A DNA stretch of 64,000 nt from Pseudonocardiales bacterium (lineage in GTDB: Bacteria > Actinomycetota > Actinomycetes > Mycobacteriales > Pseudonocardiaceae). Under the pieces are notes generated by a model. That model had not been told where the DNA came from. It worked only from the letters and a program-made list of their open reading frames with translations, and searched no databases. The DNA is taken from positions 218,685-282,684 of the forward strand of contig JAHEXI010000006.1 of the NCBI GenBank assembly GCA_023252195.1. The letters are read 5' to 3'. Shown piece after piece: positions 46,983-55,353 of the stretch; position 1 is the stretch's first letter; every line of letters begins with the position of its first letter. Position numbers and translations under genes: made by a program.

Positions 46983-47049
46983 ACCGCCATTCGGAGCCGA
47001 ATCGCGGTATGCGGACGGGCTAGACCCCTATTCGGAGCCGAACCGCGGT
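46983..47049. repeat. Paired REP-like palindromes, site 2
   Basis: Two palindromic units, 41 bp apart, sharing TTCGGAGCCGAA with the pair at 25175-25240. The first has one mismatch in its 12-bp arms and is nearly identical over 30 bp to the second unit of the other site; the second has decayed arms. They lie between the start of pdxT and the end of the PHP gene. Confidence 0.8.
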
Positions 47050-47071
47050 CCCGCGGAGCGCCTGCCTGGGG

Positions 47072-48289
47072 TTAGGGTTGTAGGAACCAGGGGCTCGTGT
47101 AGGCGATGGCGTGGTTGCTGGCGGGGTGGTTGAGCGGGGCTTGGGTGTCGTCGGGGGTGTCTGGGTCGGCTAGGCGCAGCACCGTCCAGTGGCCATCCTC
47201 GATGCTCATCGGCACGGTGAAGCGGGCGACGTCACCACAGCGGATGTCGACGCGCTCGGCCACCACGGGCACCAGCGTGTCCGGGCGCAGCACCTGTACC
47301 TGCAGCGTGCGGCCAGCCCACGACGGCCCGCAGTCGACGTCGAGGACGAACTCCACGGATCCTTGGCGGTGCGGCAGCACCGAGCCCATTCGCACCCCCC
47401 CGGCGGTGGCGTCCACCCGCAGCCCGGCGACCCGGGTGGCGAAGAACCGGCGGGCTCGCAATGCCTCAGCGACCCCAGCCCTGCTGTGCTCGATCACCCA
47501 CAGCCCGCCGCGTCCGGTGCCGGGCTGCAAACCCCAGTTGGCGGTGTGCTCGTCGCTGACGCCAAGCAGCCCGGTGCGCCAGCCAGCATTGAGGCAGGCC
47601 ACCAAGGGAGAGATACCTCCGGCCGCGACGCCCATGAAAAGGTAGTCGTCGCCGCGGTTGAACATCTCCAGGCTGACCATCTGCTCGGCGGCTGTCGCCG
47701 CATATCGGAAGCCGGCGAATCGGCCGTCTTCTCGTCCCGGGTGGTTGAAGCCGGCAAGCCCGGTGGCGCCGCGAACGCCGTTGCGCCGGCCATCCTGGGT
47801 CAACCAGGCGTACAACTCAGCCATCCCTCGATGGGTCGCGACGTCGGTGAAGTCGTCGGTGAACCAGGCGTTGACGTGCCCCATTCTCGGATGCGACCAC
47901 TCGAAACCGCGAATCGCGGTGAACTCGCCGGGCCGGTCGTGGGCGTCGGCGAGCTCCGCGGTGCGCCGCCAGCCTGCCCGGTCCAACCCGATCCACGGCG
48001 TGCCGCCCAGGCCGGTGCCCTCCACCGCCGCGCCACGAATCGCGTGGTCGGTGAGCGCTGCGACGTCCAGGCCGGCGTCGCGCATCGAGGGGAACGCCGC
48101 CGCCGGGTCGCCGGCACCGTCAGAGAGCAATGTGTGATTGTGCAGGTCGGCATGCACCAGCAGGGTCCCTCGGGTGATCCGGGACAGCCGAGCGGCCCCG
48201 CTCTCGGGCCCCGGGGTGCGCAGCCGCCCCCCCTCGGTGGCCGACGGCAGCAGCGCCTCGGCGTCGGCCCCGCCGTTGCCGGTGGTCAC
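47072..48289 (-). CDS. PHP-domain metallohydrolase (CehA/McbA-like)
   Basis: 405 residues. PHP motifs: [13 protein letters not shown] (H46, H50, H52), ALTDHAI, GFEWSH, GFNHPG and [11 protein letters not shown]. The family contains phosphoesterases and hydrolases; substrate unknown. GTG start overlaps the pdxS stop (GTGA), so it is co-translated with pdxS and lies ahead of pdxT in the same direction. Substrate might relate to PLP metabolism, by position only. Confidence 0.85.
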   Translation of the reverse strand: MTTGNGGADAEALLPSATEGGRLRTPGPESGAARLSRITRGTLLVHADLHNHTLLSDGAGDPAAAFPSMRDAGLDVAALTDHAIRGAAVEGTGLGGTPWIGLDRAGWRRTAELADAHDRPGEFTAIRGFEWSHPRMGHVNAWFTDDFTDVATHRGMAELYAWLTQDGRRNGVRGATGLAGFNHPGREDGRFAGFRYAATAAEQMVSLEMFNRGDDYLFMGVAAGGISPLVACLNAGWRTGLLGVSDEHTANWGLQPGTGRGGLWVIEHSRAGVAEALRARRFFATRVAGLRVDATAGGVRMGSVLPHRQGSVEFVLDVDCGPSWAGRTLQVQVLRPDTLVPVVAERVDIRCGDVARFTVPMSIEDGHWTVLRLADPDTPDDTQAPLNHPASNHAIAYTSPWFLQP

Positions 48290-49212
48290 CAGCCGCGCTG
48301 GGCCAGCCGCTGCCCGTCCGGCAGATCGCTGAGATTGATTCCCACCATCGGTTCGCCCAACCCTCGGGATACCTTCGCCACCATCTCGGGGTCGTCGTGG
48401 AACGTGGTCGCCTTGACGATCGCTTCCGCTCGCTTGGCGGGATCGCCCGATTTGAAGATGCCTGAGCCAACGAACAGTCCCTCGGCGCCGAGCTGCATCA
48501 TCATCGCCGCGTCGGCAGGAGTGGCGATACCACCGGCGGTGAATAACACCACCGGCAAGGAGCCAGCCGCGGCAACCTCGCGGATCAGCTCCAGCGGAGC
48601 GGCTAGCTCCTTGGCAGCGGCAGGCAGCTCCTCAGGGTGCATCCCGGCCAGCGAGCGGATCGCGGCCCGGATTGAGCGCATGTGCCGGGTCGCCTCGACG
48701 ACGTTGCCGGTCCCGGCTTCACCCTTGGACCGGATCATCGCGGCACCTTCGGAGATCCGGCGTAGTGCCTCACCGAGATTGGTGGCGCCACACACGAAAG
48801 GCACCGTGAAGGCGAACTTGTCGATGTGGTGCGCCTCATCGGCCGGCGTCAGCACCTCCGACTCGTCGATGTAATCCACACCGATCGCCTGCAGCACCTG
48901 CGCCTCGACGAAATGGCCGATGCGGGCCTTGGCCATCACCGGGATGGACACCGCGTCCATGATCTTCTCGATCATGTCCGGATCACTCATCCGGGCCACG
49001 CCGCCCTGGGCGCGGATATCGGCGGGAACACGCTCCAGCGCCATGACGGCCACCGCGCCGGCGTCCTCGGCGATCTTGGCCTGCTCCGGCGTGACCACAT
49101 CCATGATCACACCGCCCTTCAACATCTCGGCCATCCCGCGCTTGACCCGTGCGGTGCCGAGCTGGCGGTCGATGTTGCGGTCCTCGGCGGGCACAGTCTT
49201 CTCGGCGGGCAC
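48286..49212 (-). CDS. pdxS: Pyridoxal 5'-phosphate synthase lyase subunit PdxS
   Basis: 308 residues. [49 protein letters not shown]; catalytic lysines in VMAKARIGH and [14 protein letters not shown]; terminal [10 protein letters not shown]. It builds PLP from ribose 5-phosphate, glyceraldehyde 3-phosphate and ammonia from PdxT. GTG chosen because GGGAG lies 9 nt upstream; a TTG six codons earlier is poorer. A 14-bp direct repeat (CTCGGCGGGCACAG) covers the start region, adding a duplicated VPAE(K/D). Confidence 0.96.
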   Translation of the reverse strand: MPAEKTVPAEDRNIDRQLGTARVKRGMAEMLKGGVIMDVVTPEQAKIAEDAGAVAVMALERVPADIRAQGGVARMSDPDMIEKIMDAVSIPVMAKARIGHFVEAQVLQAIGVDYIDESEVLTPADEAHHIDKFAFTVPFVCGATNLGEALRRISEGAAMIRSKGEAGTGNVVEATRHMRSIRAAIRSLAGMHPEELPAAAKELAAPLELIREVAAAGSLPVVLFTAGGIATPADAAMMMQLGAEGLFVGSGIFKSGDPAKRAEAIVKATTFHDDPEMVAKVSRGLGEPMVGINLSDLPDGQRLAQRGW

Positions 49213-49374
49213 AGCGGTTCGCTCCCTCAAGCAGCGGAATTTGAAGAACGCAGGATCCGATCCTACGTCGGGTGGCTGACGACGTCGCGGATGAGAGCCG
49301 CACAGGGGTTGCCTCGACCGTCACACCGGTGTGAAATCGACCACAGGGTCCGCACAGCTGAGGGCGGGGGTTCC

Positions 49375-51498
49375 ATGGGCACCAAGGGCAACGCGGAGCG
49401 TGCTGATTCGGCCGTGGCGGTGCAGGACCCGTCCCGAATACGCAATGTGGCCCTGGTCGGGCCCTCCGGGGCGGGGAAGACGACCTTGGCGGAAGCGCTG
49501 CTGGTGGCCACTGGCGCGATCAGCCGCGCGGGCACTATCGCCGACGGCACCACAGTGTGTGACCATGATCCAGCCGCGGTACGCCAGCAACGGTCGGTGA
49601 CGCTGGCCATCGCACCACTTCAACACGCCGACATCAAGATCAACCTGGTGGATACTCCGGGCTATGCCGACTTCGTGGGCGAGCTGCGGGCCGGGCTACG
49701 GGCGGCGGACGCGGCGCTGTTCGTGATCTCTTCCGGGGATGGGGTCGACGCTGCCACTGTCGCCCTGTGGCAGGAGTGCGCCGAAATCGGAATGCCTCGG
49801 ATGGTGGTGGTGAGCCGGCTGGACCATCCGCGGGCCGACCTCGACGGGGTGACCGCTGCCTGCCGTGCCGCCTTCGGTGGCGGGGTGCTGCCGCTGTACC
49901 TGCCGGTGCGCGACGGAACAGGCGTGGTGACCGGGCTGGTGGGTCTGCTGTCGCAGCGACTGTTCGACTACCGCGGCGGGTACCCGCCAGCTGAAGGAGA
50001 GCCAACCGCCGCGGATCCCGATGAGGTCGGTGTGGCGCGCAACGACCTCATCGAGGGGATCATCGCCGAGAGCGAGGACGAGTCCTTGATGGACCGCTAT
50101 CTCGACGGTGCGGATCTCGACGTCAACGCGCTGATCGAGGATTTGGAGACCGCGGTCAATCGGGGCTCGTTCCACCCCGTAATTCCCGTCTGCGCCAGCA
50201 GCGGACTGGGCCTCGCCGAGCTCCTCGAGGTGCTGACCGGTGCCTTTCCCGCGCCATGTAAGAACGCTCCTCCCCCGGTGACTCGTCCCGACGGATCAGC
50301 TCATCCCGTGGTGGCCGTCGACCCTGCCGCGCCGCTTGTTGCGGAGGTGGTACGCACCACGGTGGACCCTTACCAAGGCCGGGTATCGCTGGTGCGGGTG
50401 TTCTCGGGGACGTTGCTTCCGGATCGTCCGGTGCATGTTTCCGGGCGTGGACTGTCCGACCGCGGGCATGCCGACCACGACGTCGACGAGCGGGTGGCGC
50501 ACGTCTACACCCCGCTGGGCGGCACACTGAGCGAAGTATCGCACTGTGTGGCCGGTGATCTCTGCGCGGTGACGAAGGTGGTCTCCGCCGAGACCGGGGA
50601 CACGCTGTCCTCGCCCAACGATCCCTTACTGGTGGTGCCGTGGACGATGCCGGAGCCGTTGCTGCCGGTCGCGGTGGTGGGCCGCAGTCGCAGCGATGAG
50701 GATGCGTTGGCCCGGGGGCTGGGCCGGTTGGTGGCCGCGGATCCGACACTACGGCTGGAACGCAACGCCGAAACCCATCAGATGGTGCTGTGGTGCACCG
50801 GCGAGGCGCATGCCGATGTGGTGCTCTCCCGGCTGCGTGCCGCAGGCGCCGACGTGGACACTGAGCCGGTCGCGGTGCCGCTGCGGGAGACCTTCGCCGG
50901 CCCCTCCAAGGGTCATGGGCGGCATGTCAAGCAGTCTGGTGGGCACGGTCAGTACGCGGTGTGCGACGTGGAGGTGGAACCGCTGCCGCAAGGGGCCGGC
51001 TTCGAATTCGTGGACAGGGTGGTCGGTGGGGCCGTCCCGCACCAGTTCATCCCGAGCGTGGAGAAGGGCGTCCGGGCGCAGATGGAACGTGGCCTCGCAA
51101 ACAGCGGGTTTCCCCTGGTGGATATCCGGGTCACGCTCGTCGACGGCAAAGCGCACAGCGTGGACTCCTCCGATGCAGCCTTCCAGATGGCGGGCGCGCT
51201 GGCGCTCAAGGACGCTGCGGAGAAGGGCAGCGTGGCCACGCTGGAGCCGCTGGACGACGTGGAAGTGCGGATGCCCGAGGACCACTTGGGCAGCGTGCTG
51301 GGAGACCTGTCAGGGCGGCGAGGTCGGGTGCTGGGCACCGAAACCGACTCGACCGGTCGGATGCTGGTCCGTGCCGAGGTGCCGGCAGCCGAGTTGCTTC
51401 GCTACGCCGTCGACCTGCGCGGGCTGACGTCCGGAACCGCCGTGTTCACCCGACGTTTCTCCCGCTACGCCCCGGCGCCGTCCAGCTCAAGTCCGTAA
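49375..51498 (+). CDS. fusA2: Elongation factor G-like protein EF-G2
   Basis: 707 residues, five-domain EF-G layout. G1 GPSGAGKTT (residues 29-37) and G3 VDTPGYADF are good, but G4 NKxD is replaced by SRLD and the switch I GITI element is degenerate. Domains IV-V are seen in KGHGRHVKQSGGHGQYAVCDVEVEPLPQGAGFEFVDRVVGG and the terminal DLSGRRGRVLG. Matches the actinobacterial EF-G2 (Rv0120c type), whose role differs from translocation by EF-G. ATG chosen with a G-rich Shine-Dalgarno; longer frames are spurious. Its 3' end overlaps the next, opposite gene by 34 bp. Confidence 0.9.
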   Translation: MGTKGNAERADSAVAVQDPSRIRNVALVGPSGAGKTTLAEALLVATGAISRAGTIADGTTVCDHDPAAVRQQRSVTLAIAPLQHADIKINLVDTPGYADFVGELRAGLRAADAALFVISSGDGVDAATVALWQECAEIGMPRMVVVSRLDHPRADLDGVTAACRAAFGGGVLPLYLPVRDGTGVVTGLVGLLSQRLFDYRGGYPPAEGEPTAADPDEVGVARNDLIEGIIAESEDESLMDRYLDGADLDVNALIEDLETAVNRGSFHPVIPVCASSGLGLAELLEVLTGAFPAPCKNAPPPVTRPDGSAHPVVAVDPAAPLVAEVVRTTVDPYQGRVSLVRVFSGTLLPDRPVHVSGRGLSDRGHADHDVDERVAHVYTPLGGTLSEVSHCVAGDLCAVTKVVSAETGDTLSSPNDPLLVVPWTMPEPLLPVAVVGRSRSDEDALARGLGRLVAADPTLRLERNAETHQMVLWCTGEAHADVVLSRLRAAGADVDTEPVAVPLRETFAGPSKGHGRHVKQSGGHGQYAVCDVEVEPLPQGAGFEFVDRVVGGAVPHQFIPSVEKGVRAQMERGLANSGFPLVDIRVTLVDGKAHSVDSSDAAFQMAGALALKDAAEKGSVATLEPLDDVEVRMPEDHLGSVLGDLSGRRGRVLGTETDSTGRMLVRAEVPAAELLRYAVDLRGLTSGTAVFTRRFSRYAPAPSSSSP

Positions 51499-52022
51499 CT
51501 GGGCAACGCCGGTTCGACGATCTCGAAGTAGCGCGGCAGCGGTGCGGTACCAGCCAGCCGCAGCCAGCGCACCATGCGGTGCGAGCGCAACGCCAAAGTG
51601 TCGCGGACCGCGTCGTTGTAGACCCGGCGAGCGATCACCGCTCGCTGCTCCGCGTCGGCCAGTCGATCCGCACAGGCGGATTCGAGACCACGACGGTCGA
51701 GTACGGCGAGGATCCGGCCCAGCTCGTTCTCGACGTCCTCGCGGGCCGCCGCAGCGGCCCGGTGGGGGCAGCGCCCGGCCCTCCGCAAGGCCGGATCCAA
51801 CCCGGCCAGCAGAGCCGCGTCGGCGGCACGACGCAGCGCGGCACTGCCCTGCACTCCCAAGGACGCATGCGCTCGACCGCCCAACGCGGCGTCCAGAGCC
51901 GCCCAGGCCGCGTCAGTGCGCACATGCAACCGGTCCAACCGGGTGGCCGCGCGCATCGCGCCCACCGCACCCGCCGCGGCGACCAGCACCGCTGCGATCA
52001 CCACCACCCGGGTTACTCGCAC
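51465..52022 (-). CDS. LemA-like membrane-anchored protein, function unknown
   Basis: 185 residues. One N-terminal hydrophobic helix (VTRVVVIAAVLVAAAGAVGAM) then a long alpha-helical Ala/Arg-rich domain (LDRLHVRTDAAWAALDAALGGRAHA...DVENELGRILAVLD...VARRVYNDAVRDTLAL) with the helix pattern of LemA proteins. It sits just downstream of pimA, a place occupied by a membrane protein in relatives. Function unknown. Confidence 0.72.
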   Translation of the reverse strand: MRVTRVVVIAAVLVAAAGAVGAMRAATRLDRLHVRTDAAWAALDAALGGRAHASLGVQGSAALRRAADAALLAGLDPALRRAGRCPHRAAAAAREDVENELGRILAVLDRRGLESACADRLADAEQRAVIARRVYNDAVRDTLALRSHRMVRWLRLAGTAPLPRYFEIVEPALPSYGLELDGAGA

Positions 52023-52031
52023 CGCGTGACC

Positions 52032-53195
52032 CTAGCCAGGCCGGTACCTGCTCAGTCCGGCGCCCGGTCCGAAAGCGAGCCGGCGCGGATCGGCCGCCAC
52101 CGCTGTCTCGTAGACTTGTAGCACCCGGCGTGCCACCACCGGCCAGTCCCACATCGCCGCGCGGCGGCGGCCGGCAGCAGCCAACGTGGCGCGCCGTCCC
52201 GGATCGTCAAGCAGATCATCCAGGGCGGTGGCCAGCGCGGCCGGTGATCCCGCCGGGACCAACACGCCAGCCTGACCGCCGTCGAGCACGCGGCGGAAGG
52301 CATCGAGGTCGCTGGCCACTACCGGGGCGCCGGCGGCCATCGCCTCGCTGAGCACGATGCCGAAGCTCTCCCCGCCGATGGCCGGTACGCACAGCATGTC
52401 CACGCTGGCGAGCACCGCAGCCTTCCCCTCGTCGCCCAACGCGGGCAACACCTGGATCCGGGACGCCAGCGCCGACCCGGCAGCACGCAGCAGCGCCGCG
52501 GCGTCCCCGCGACCGACTACCAGCAGGTTCAGGTGTGGCCGCGTCTGGGCTACGGTGCGTAGAGCCGCCAGCAGCACCGGCATGCCCTTGCGCGTCTCGC
52601 CGAAGCGGCCCACAAAGCCGATCGTGCCGCCGATCCGCGGGTACCCAGGCAGGGGTTGAGCTCGGGCGAAATGCGACACGTCTACGCCGTTCGGGATCTC
52701 CACGGCGTCACCACCGAGGTATTCCACCTGCACCCGCCGGGCCAGCGGGGAGACCGCGATCCGGGCAGTGATCTTCTCCATCGTGGGCTGCAGCAGACCG
52801 TGCGCTGCATTCAGCGCCCAGGACCGCCCGGAGGCGAAATGAAAGGTCGCCACGACCGGCCGGTCGGCAAGTGCCAGGGCGATCAAAGAAAGGCTCGGCG
52901 AGGCGGGCTCGTGTAAGTGCAGCAAGTCGAAATCGTGGTCATTGAGCCAACGCCGGGTCCGGTGCAGCGCGACCGGGCCGAATGCCAGCGGGGCGATCGA
53001 CCCGTTGTAGGGCACCCCCACGGCGCGACCTGCGGAGGTGACGAACTCGGGCAATGTACTGGCTGCCGCGGCCGGGGCGAGCACCTCTACCTGATGGCCG
53101 AGACCGCGCAGACCTGTGGCCAACCCCAGCACGTGCGCCTGCACGCCGCCAGGCACGGCGATGGAATATGGGCAGACCATCCCGATCCGCAACAA
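52032..53195 (-). CDS. pimA: Phosphatidylinositol mannosyltransferase PimA
   Basis: 387 residues, GT-B fold. N-terminal RIGMVCPYSIAVPGGVQAHVLGLATGLRGLGHQVEVLAP, then GTIGFVGRFGETRKGMPVLLAAL and the donor-site GESFGIVLSEAMAAGAPVVASDL. It adds the first mannose to phosphatidylinositol at the cytoplasmic membrane. The first codon is TTG (TTG-TTG or an ATG five codons later); GGGGG lies upstream. Follows patA by 6 nt. Confidence 0.94.
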   Translation of the reverse strand: MLRIGMVCPYSIAVPGGVQAHVLGLATGLRGLGHQVEVLAPAAAASTLPEFVTSAGRAVGVPYNGSIAPLAFGPVALHRTRRWLNDHDFDLLHLHEPASPSLSLIALALADRPVVATFHFASGRSWALNAAHGLLQPTMEKITARIAVSPLARRVQVEYLGGDAVEIPNGVDVSHFARAQPLPGYPRIGGTIGFVGRFGETRKGMPVLLAALRTVAQTRPHLNLLVVGRGDAAALLRAAGSALASRIQVLPALGDEGKAAVLASVDMLCVPAIGGESFGIVLSEAMAAGAPVVASDLDAFRRVLDGGQAGVLVPAGSPAALATALDDLLDDPGRRATLAAAGRRRAAMWDWPVVARRVLQVYETAVAADPRRLAFGPGAGLSRYRPG

Positions 53196-53201
53196 GACCC
53201 C

Positions 53202-54098
53202 CTATCCCGCGTCACGCAACGGTGTGGCGGACAAATCGTCAATCCACAACGGCTGCAACATGTGCCAATCCTGTGGATGTGCTGCAATGTCAGTGGCGAA
53301 GCAGTCCGCCACCGTCTGGGTGGCCCGCATTACCGTCGATCGATCCGGCACGGACACCGGGGGGTGGAAGCGAATCCCCCAACCGTCGGCGGTGAACCAG
53401 CACCCGACGACCAACAACGTGGCTCCGGTAGCGGCGGCCAGCCGAGCGGGGCCTAACGGCATCCGGGCGGTGGCACCGAAGAACTCCACGGCCATCCCGG
53501 CACCAGTGAGATCCCGGTCGGCGAGCAAGCACACCACTCCTCCGGCCCGCAGCCGGTGCAACAGCCGGCGGGTCGGAGTCTCGTCCCCGGTCAGCGGGAC
53601 GATGTCGAAGCCCAGCGAGCCACGATAAGCCACAAAGCGCTGATAGAGCGCCTCGGGCGCCAAGCGCTCGACAACGGTGCTGAATGCTCCGTGCCGCCCG
53701 ACGAACCACAACCCGGCCATATCCCAATTGCCGCTATGCGGCAGTGCTACCACCACTCCTCGGCCCCTGGCCAGCGCGTCGTCGAGGTGTTCGACTCCCT
53801 CTATTGCACTGTCCAGCCGATCCACCAACGCGGCGTGGTCAGACCATGGCAGCGTGAAGACCTCCCGCCAGTACCGAGCGTAGGAACGCAGCCCGTCGCG
53901 GACCAACGCGTCGAGTTCCGCCGGGGTGGCATGGGGCACCACTCGGGCCAGGTTTCGGCGTAACTGGCAAGTTCCTGGGCCATCCCGATTCACGGCTAGG
54001 TCGGCACCGGCTCGGAACGCCCGGACGGCCAGGCCGTCGGGTGCGAAACGCAGCAACCGCCATCCGGCCGCGTACCAAAGACCAGCGAGCCTGCTCAC
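53202..54098 (-). CDS. patA: PIM acyltransferase PatA (lysophospholipid acyltransferase family)
   Basis: 298 residues. HX4D motif HSGNWD (H121, D126) in VVALPHSGNWDMAGLWF, with later MPLGPARLAAATGATLLVVGCW. It acylates the mannose of PIM1/PIM2. The GTG start overlaps the pgsA stop (GTGA). pgsA-patA-pimA order is as in mycobacteria. Confidence 0.92.
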   Translation of the reverse strand: MSRLAGLWYAAGWRLLRFAPDGLAVRAFRAGADLAVNRDGPGTCQLRRNLARVVPHATPAELDALVRDGLRSYARYWREVFTLPWSDHAALVDRLDSAIEGVEHLDDALARGRGVVVALPHSGNWDMAGLWFVGRHGAFSTVVERLAPEALYQRFVAYRGSLGFDIVPLTGDETPTRRLLHRLRAGGVVCLLADRDLTGAGMAVEFFGATARMPLGPARLAAATGATLLVVGCWFTADGWGIRFHPPVSVPDRSTVMRATQTVADCFATDIAAHPQDWHMLQPLWIDDLSATPLRDAG

Positions 54099-54709
54099 GT
54101 CGCCTCTCGCTGCTGGGCGCTGCGTCGCACGGAGACCATCCGTTGTACCACGGTCACCAGTTGCAACCCGGCGAGCAGCCACAACGCAACGTCGAGGGCG
54201 AAGGGCACGCCGAGCCCGGCCAGACCGGCCCCCAGCAACGCGATGATGAAGCGCTCCGCGCGCTCCACCATCCCGCCATCGGCGGCCAGACCGGTGGCTT
54301 CTGCGCGGGCCTTGATGTAGGAGATCACCTGGGCGCTCACCAAACAGAACAACGCCGCCACAGCCAACAGTCGATCATGCCCGACCTCGAAGCACCACCA
54401 CGTCAGTCCTGCGAACACTGCGCCGTCGGCCACCCGGTCGCAGGTGGCATCCAGCACGGTTCCGTACGGAGTGCCGGATCCGCGGGCCCTGGCGACCGCC
54501 CCGTCCAGGACATCGAGCAGAACAAAAACCGTCACCGCGATGGTGCCAACCAAGAGCTGGCCGCGCGGGAAGAACCACAACGACGAGGCCACCGTCCCGA
54601 TCGTGCCGGTGAACGTGATGGCGTCGGGGCTGACACCGGCCCGGAACAGCCAGCCACCCACCGGCTCGATCAACCGGGAGACCGACGCGCGGGCGAAGAT
54701 GTTGAGCAT
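54095..54709 (-). CDS. pgsA: Phosphatidylinositol phosphate synthase PgsA (CDP-alcohol phosphotransferase)
   Basis: 204 residues with about six membrane segments. The full motif D66xxD69G70xxAR(x8)G83xxxD87xxxD91 is present in LDVLDGAVARARGSGTPYGTVLDATCDRVAD. It joins CDP-diacylglycerol with inositol phosphate. First gene of the PIM operon, downstream of the HIT gene. Confidence 0.95.
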   Translation of the reverse strand: MLNIFARASVSRLIEPVGGWLFRAGVSPDAITFTGTIGTVASSLWFFPRGQLLVGTIAVTVFVLLDVLDGAVARARGSGTPYGTVLDATCDRVADGAVFAGLTWWCFEVGHDRLLAVAALFCLVSAQVISYIKARAEATGLAADGGMVERAERFIIALLGAGLAGLGVPFALDVALWLLAGLQLVTVVQRMVSVRRSAQQREAT

Positions 54710-54791
54710 CGCGAGAGCTATCCGGAAAATGGCCGGGTATGAGCTGGATCGGGGCGCGCCACCGGTCCTAGCAGCAGGATCATGCTCGAGT

Positions 54792-55337
54792 TCAGGACAG
54801 CTCTTCCCATGCGTTCACCAGCAGCGTGTGAGTCTCGGCCAGCAGCTGCGGCAGCACCTTTGTGCCGGCGACGACCGGCATGAAATTCGCGTCCCCGCCC
54901 CACCGGGGCACCAGGTGCTGGTGCAGGTGCGCAGCGATGCCGGCACCACCGACAGAGCCCTGATTGATCCCGATATTGAAGCCGTGCGGGGCGGCCGCGC
55001 GCCGGCAGGCGAGCATCGCCCGCTGGGTGAAGGTGGCCAGTTCGGTCGTCTCCTGCATAGTCAGGTCCGGGTAATCGGCGACATGCCGGTAGGGCACCAC
55101 CATCAGGTGACCGGGGTTGTAAGGATAAAGGTTGAGCACCGCATACACGGCGACACCCCGGGCAATGATCAGACCTTCCGTGTCGGCCATGGTGCTAATT
55201 CGGCAGAACGGGCACGGTGCTGCGCCGGCCCCAGGCCCGGACTCGCCCTCTCTCTTGATGTAGGCCATCCGGTGTGGGGTCCACAGCCGCTGCAGCGCAT
55301 CCGGTGCTCCAACCCCATCCTGCGCCTCAACGATCAT
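54792..55337 (-). CDS. HIT-family hydrolase/AP4A phosphorylase-like protein
   Basis: 181 residues. Zinc cysteines CPFC (residues 42-45), LNLYPYNPGHLMVVPYRHVADYPDLT, and the catalytic AHLHQHLVPRW triad. It corresponds to Rv2613c, a diadenosine tetraphosphate phosphorylase. ATG chosen 17 nt after the thrS stop; an open frame extends upstream into thrS but is not expected to be translated. Confidence 0.92.
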   Translation of the reverse strand: MIVEAQDGVGAPDALQRLWTPHRMAYIKREGESGPGAGAAPCPFCRISTMADTEGLIIARGVAVYAVLNLYPYNPGHLMVVPYRHVADYPDLTMQETTELATFTQRAMLACRRAAAPHGFNIGINQGSVGGAGIAAHLHQHLVPRWGGDANFMPVVAGTKVLPQLLAETHTLLVNAWEELS

Positions 55338-55353
55338 CACGCCGCCGCCGCGG

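Noticed and set aside
48826..49374. Long in-frame extension ahead of EF-G2
   Set aside because: It reads antisense to pdxS in a His/Asp-rich pattern; the EF-G2 N-terminus starts at the ATG at 49375.
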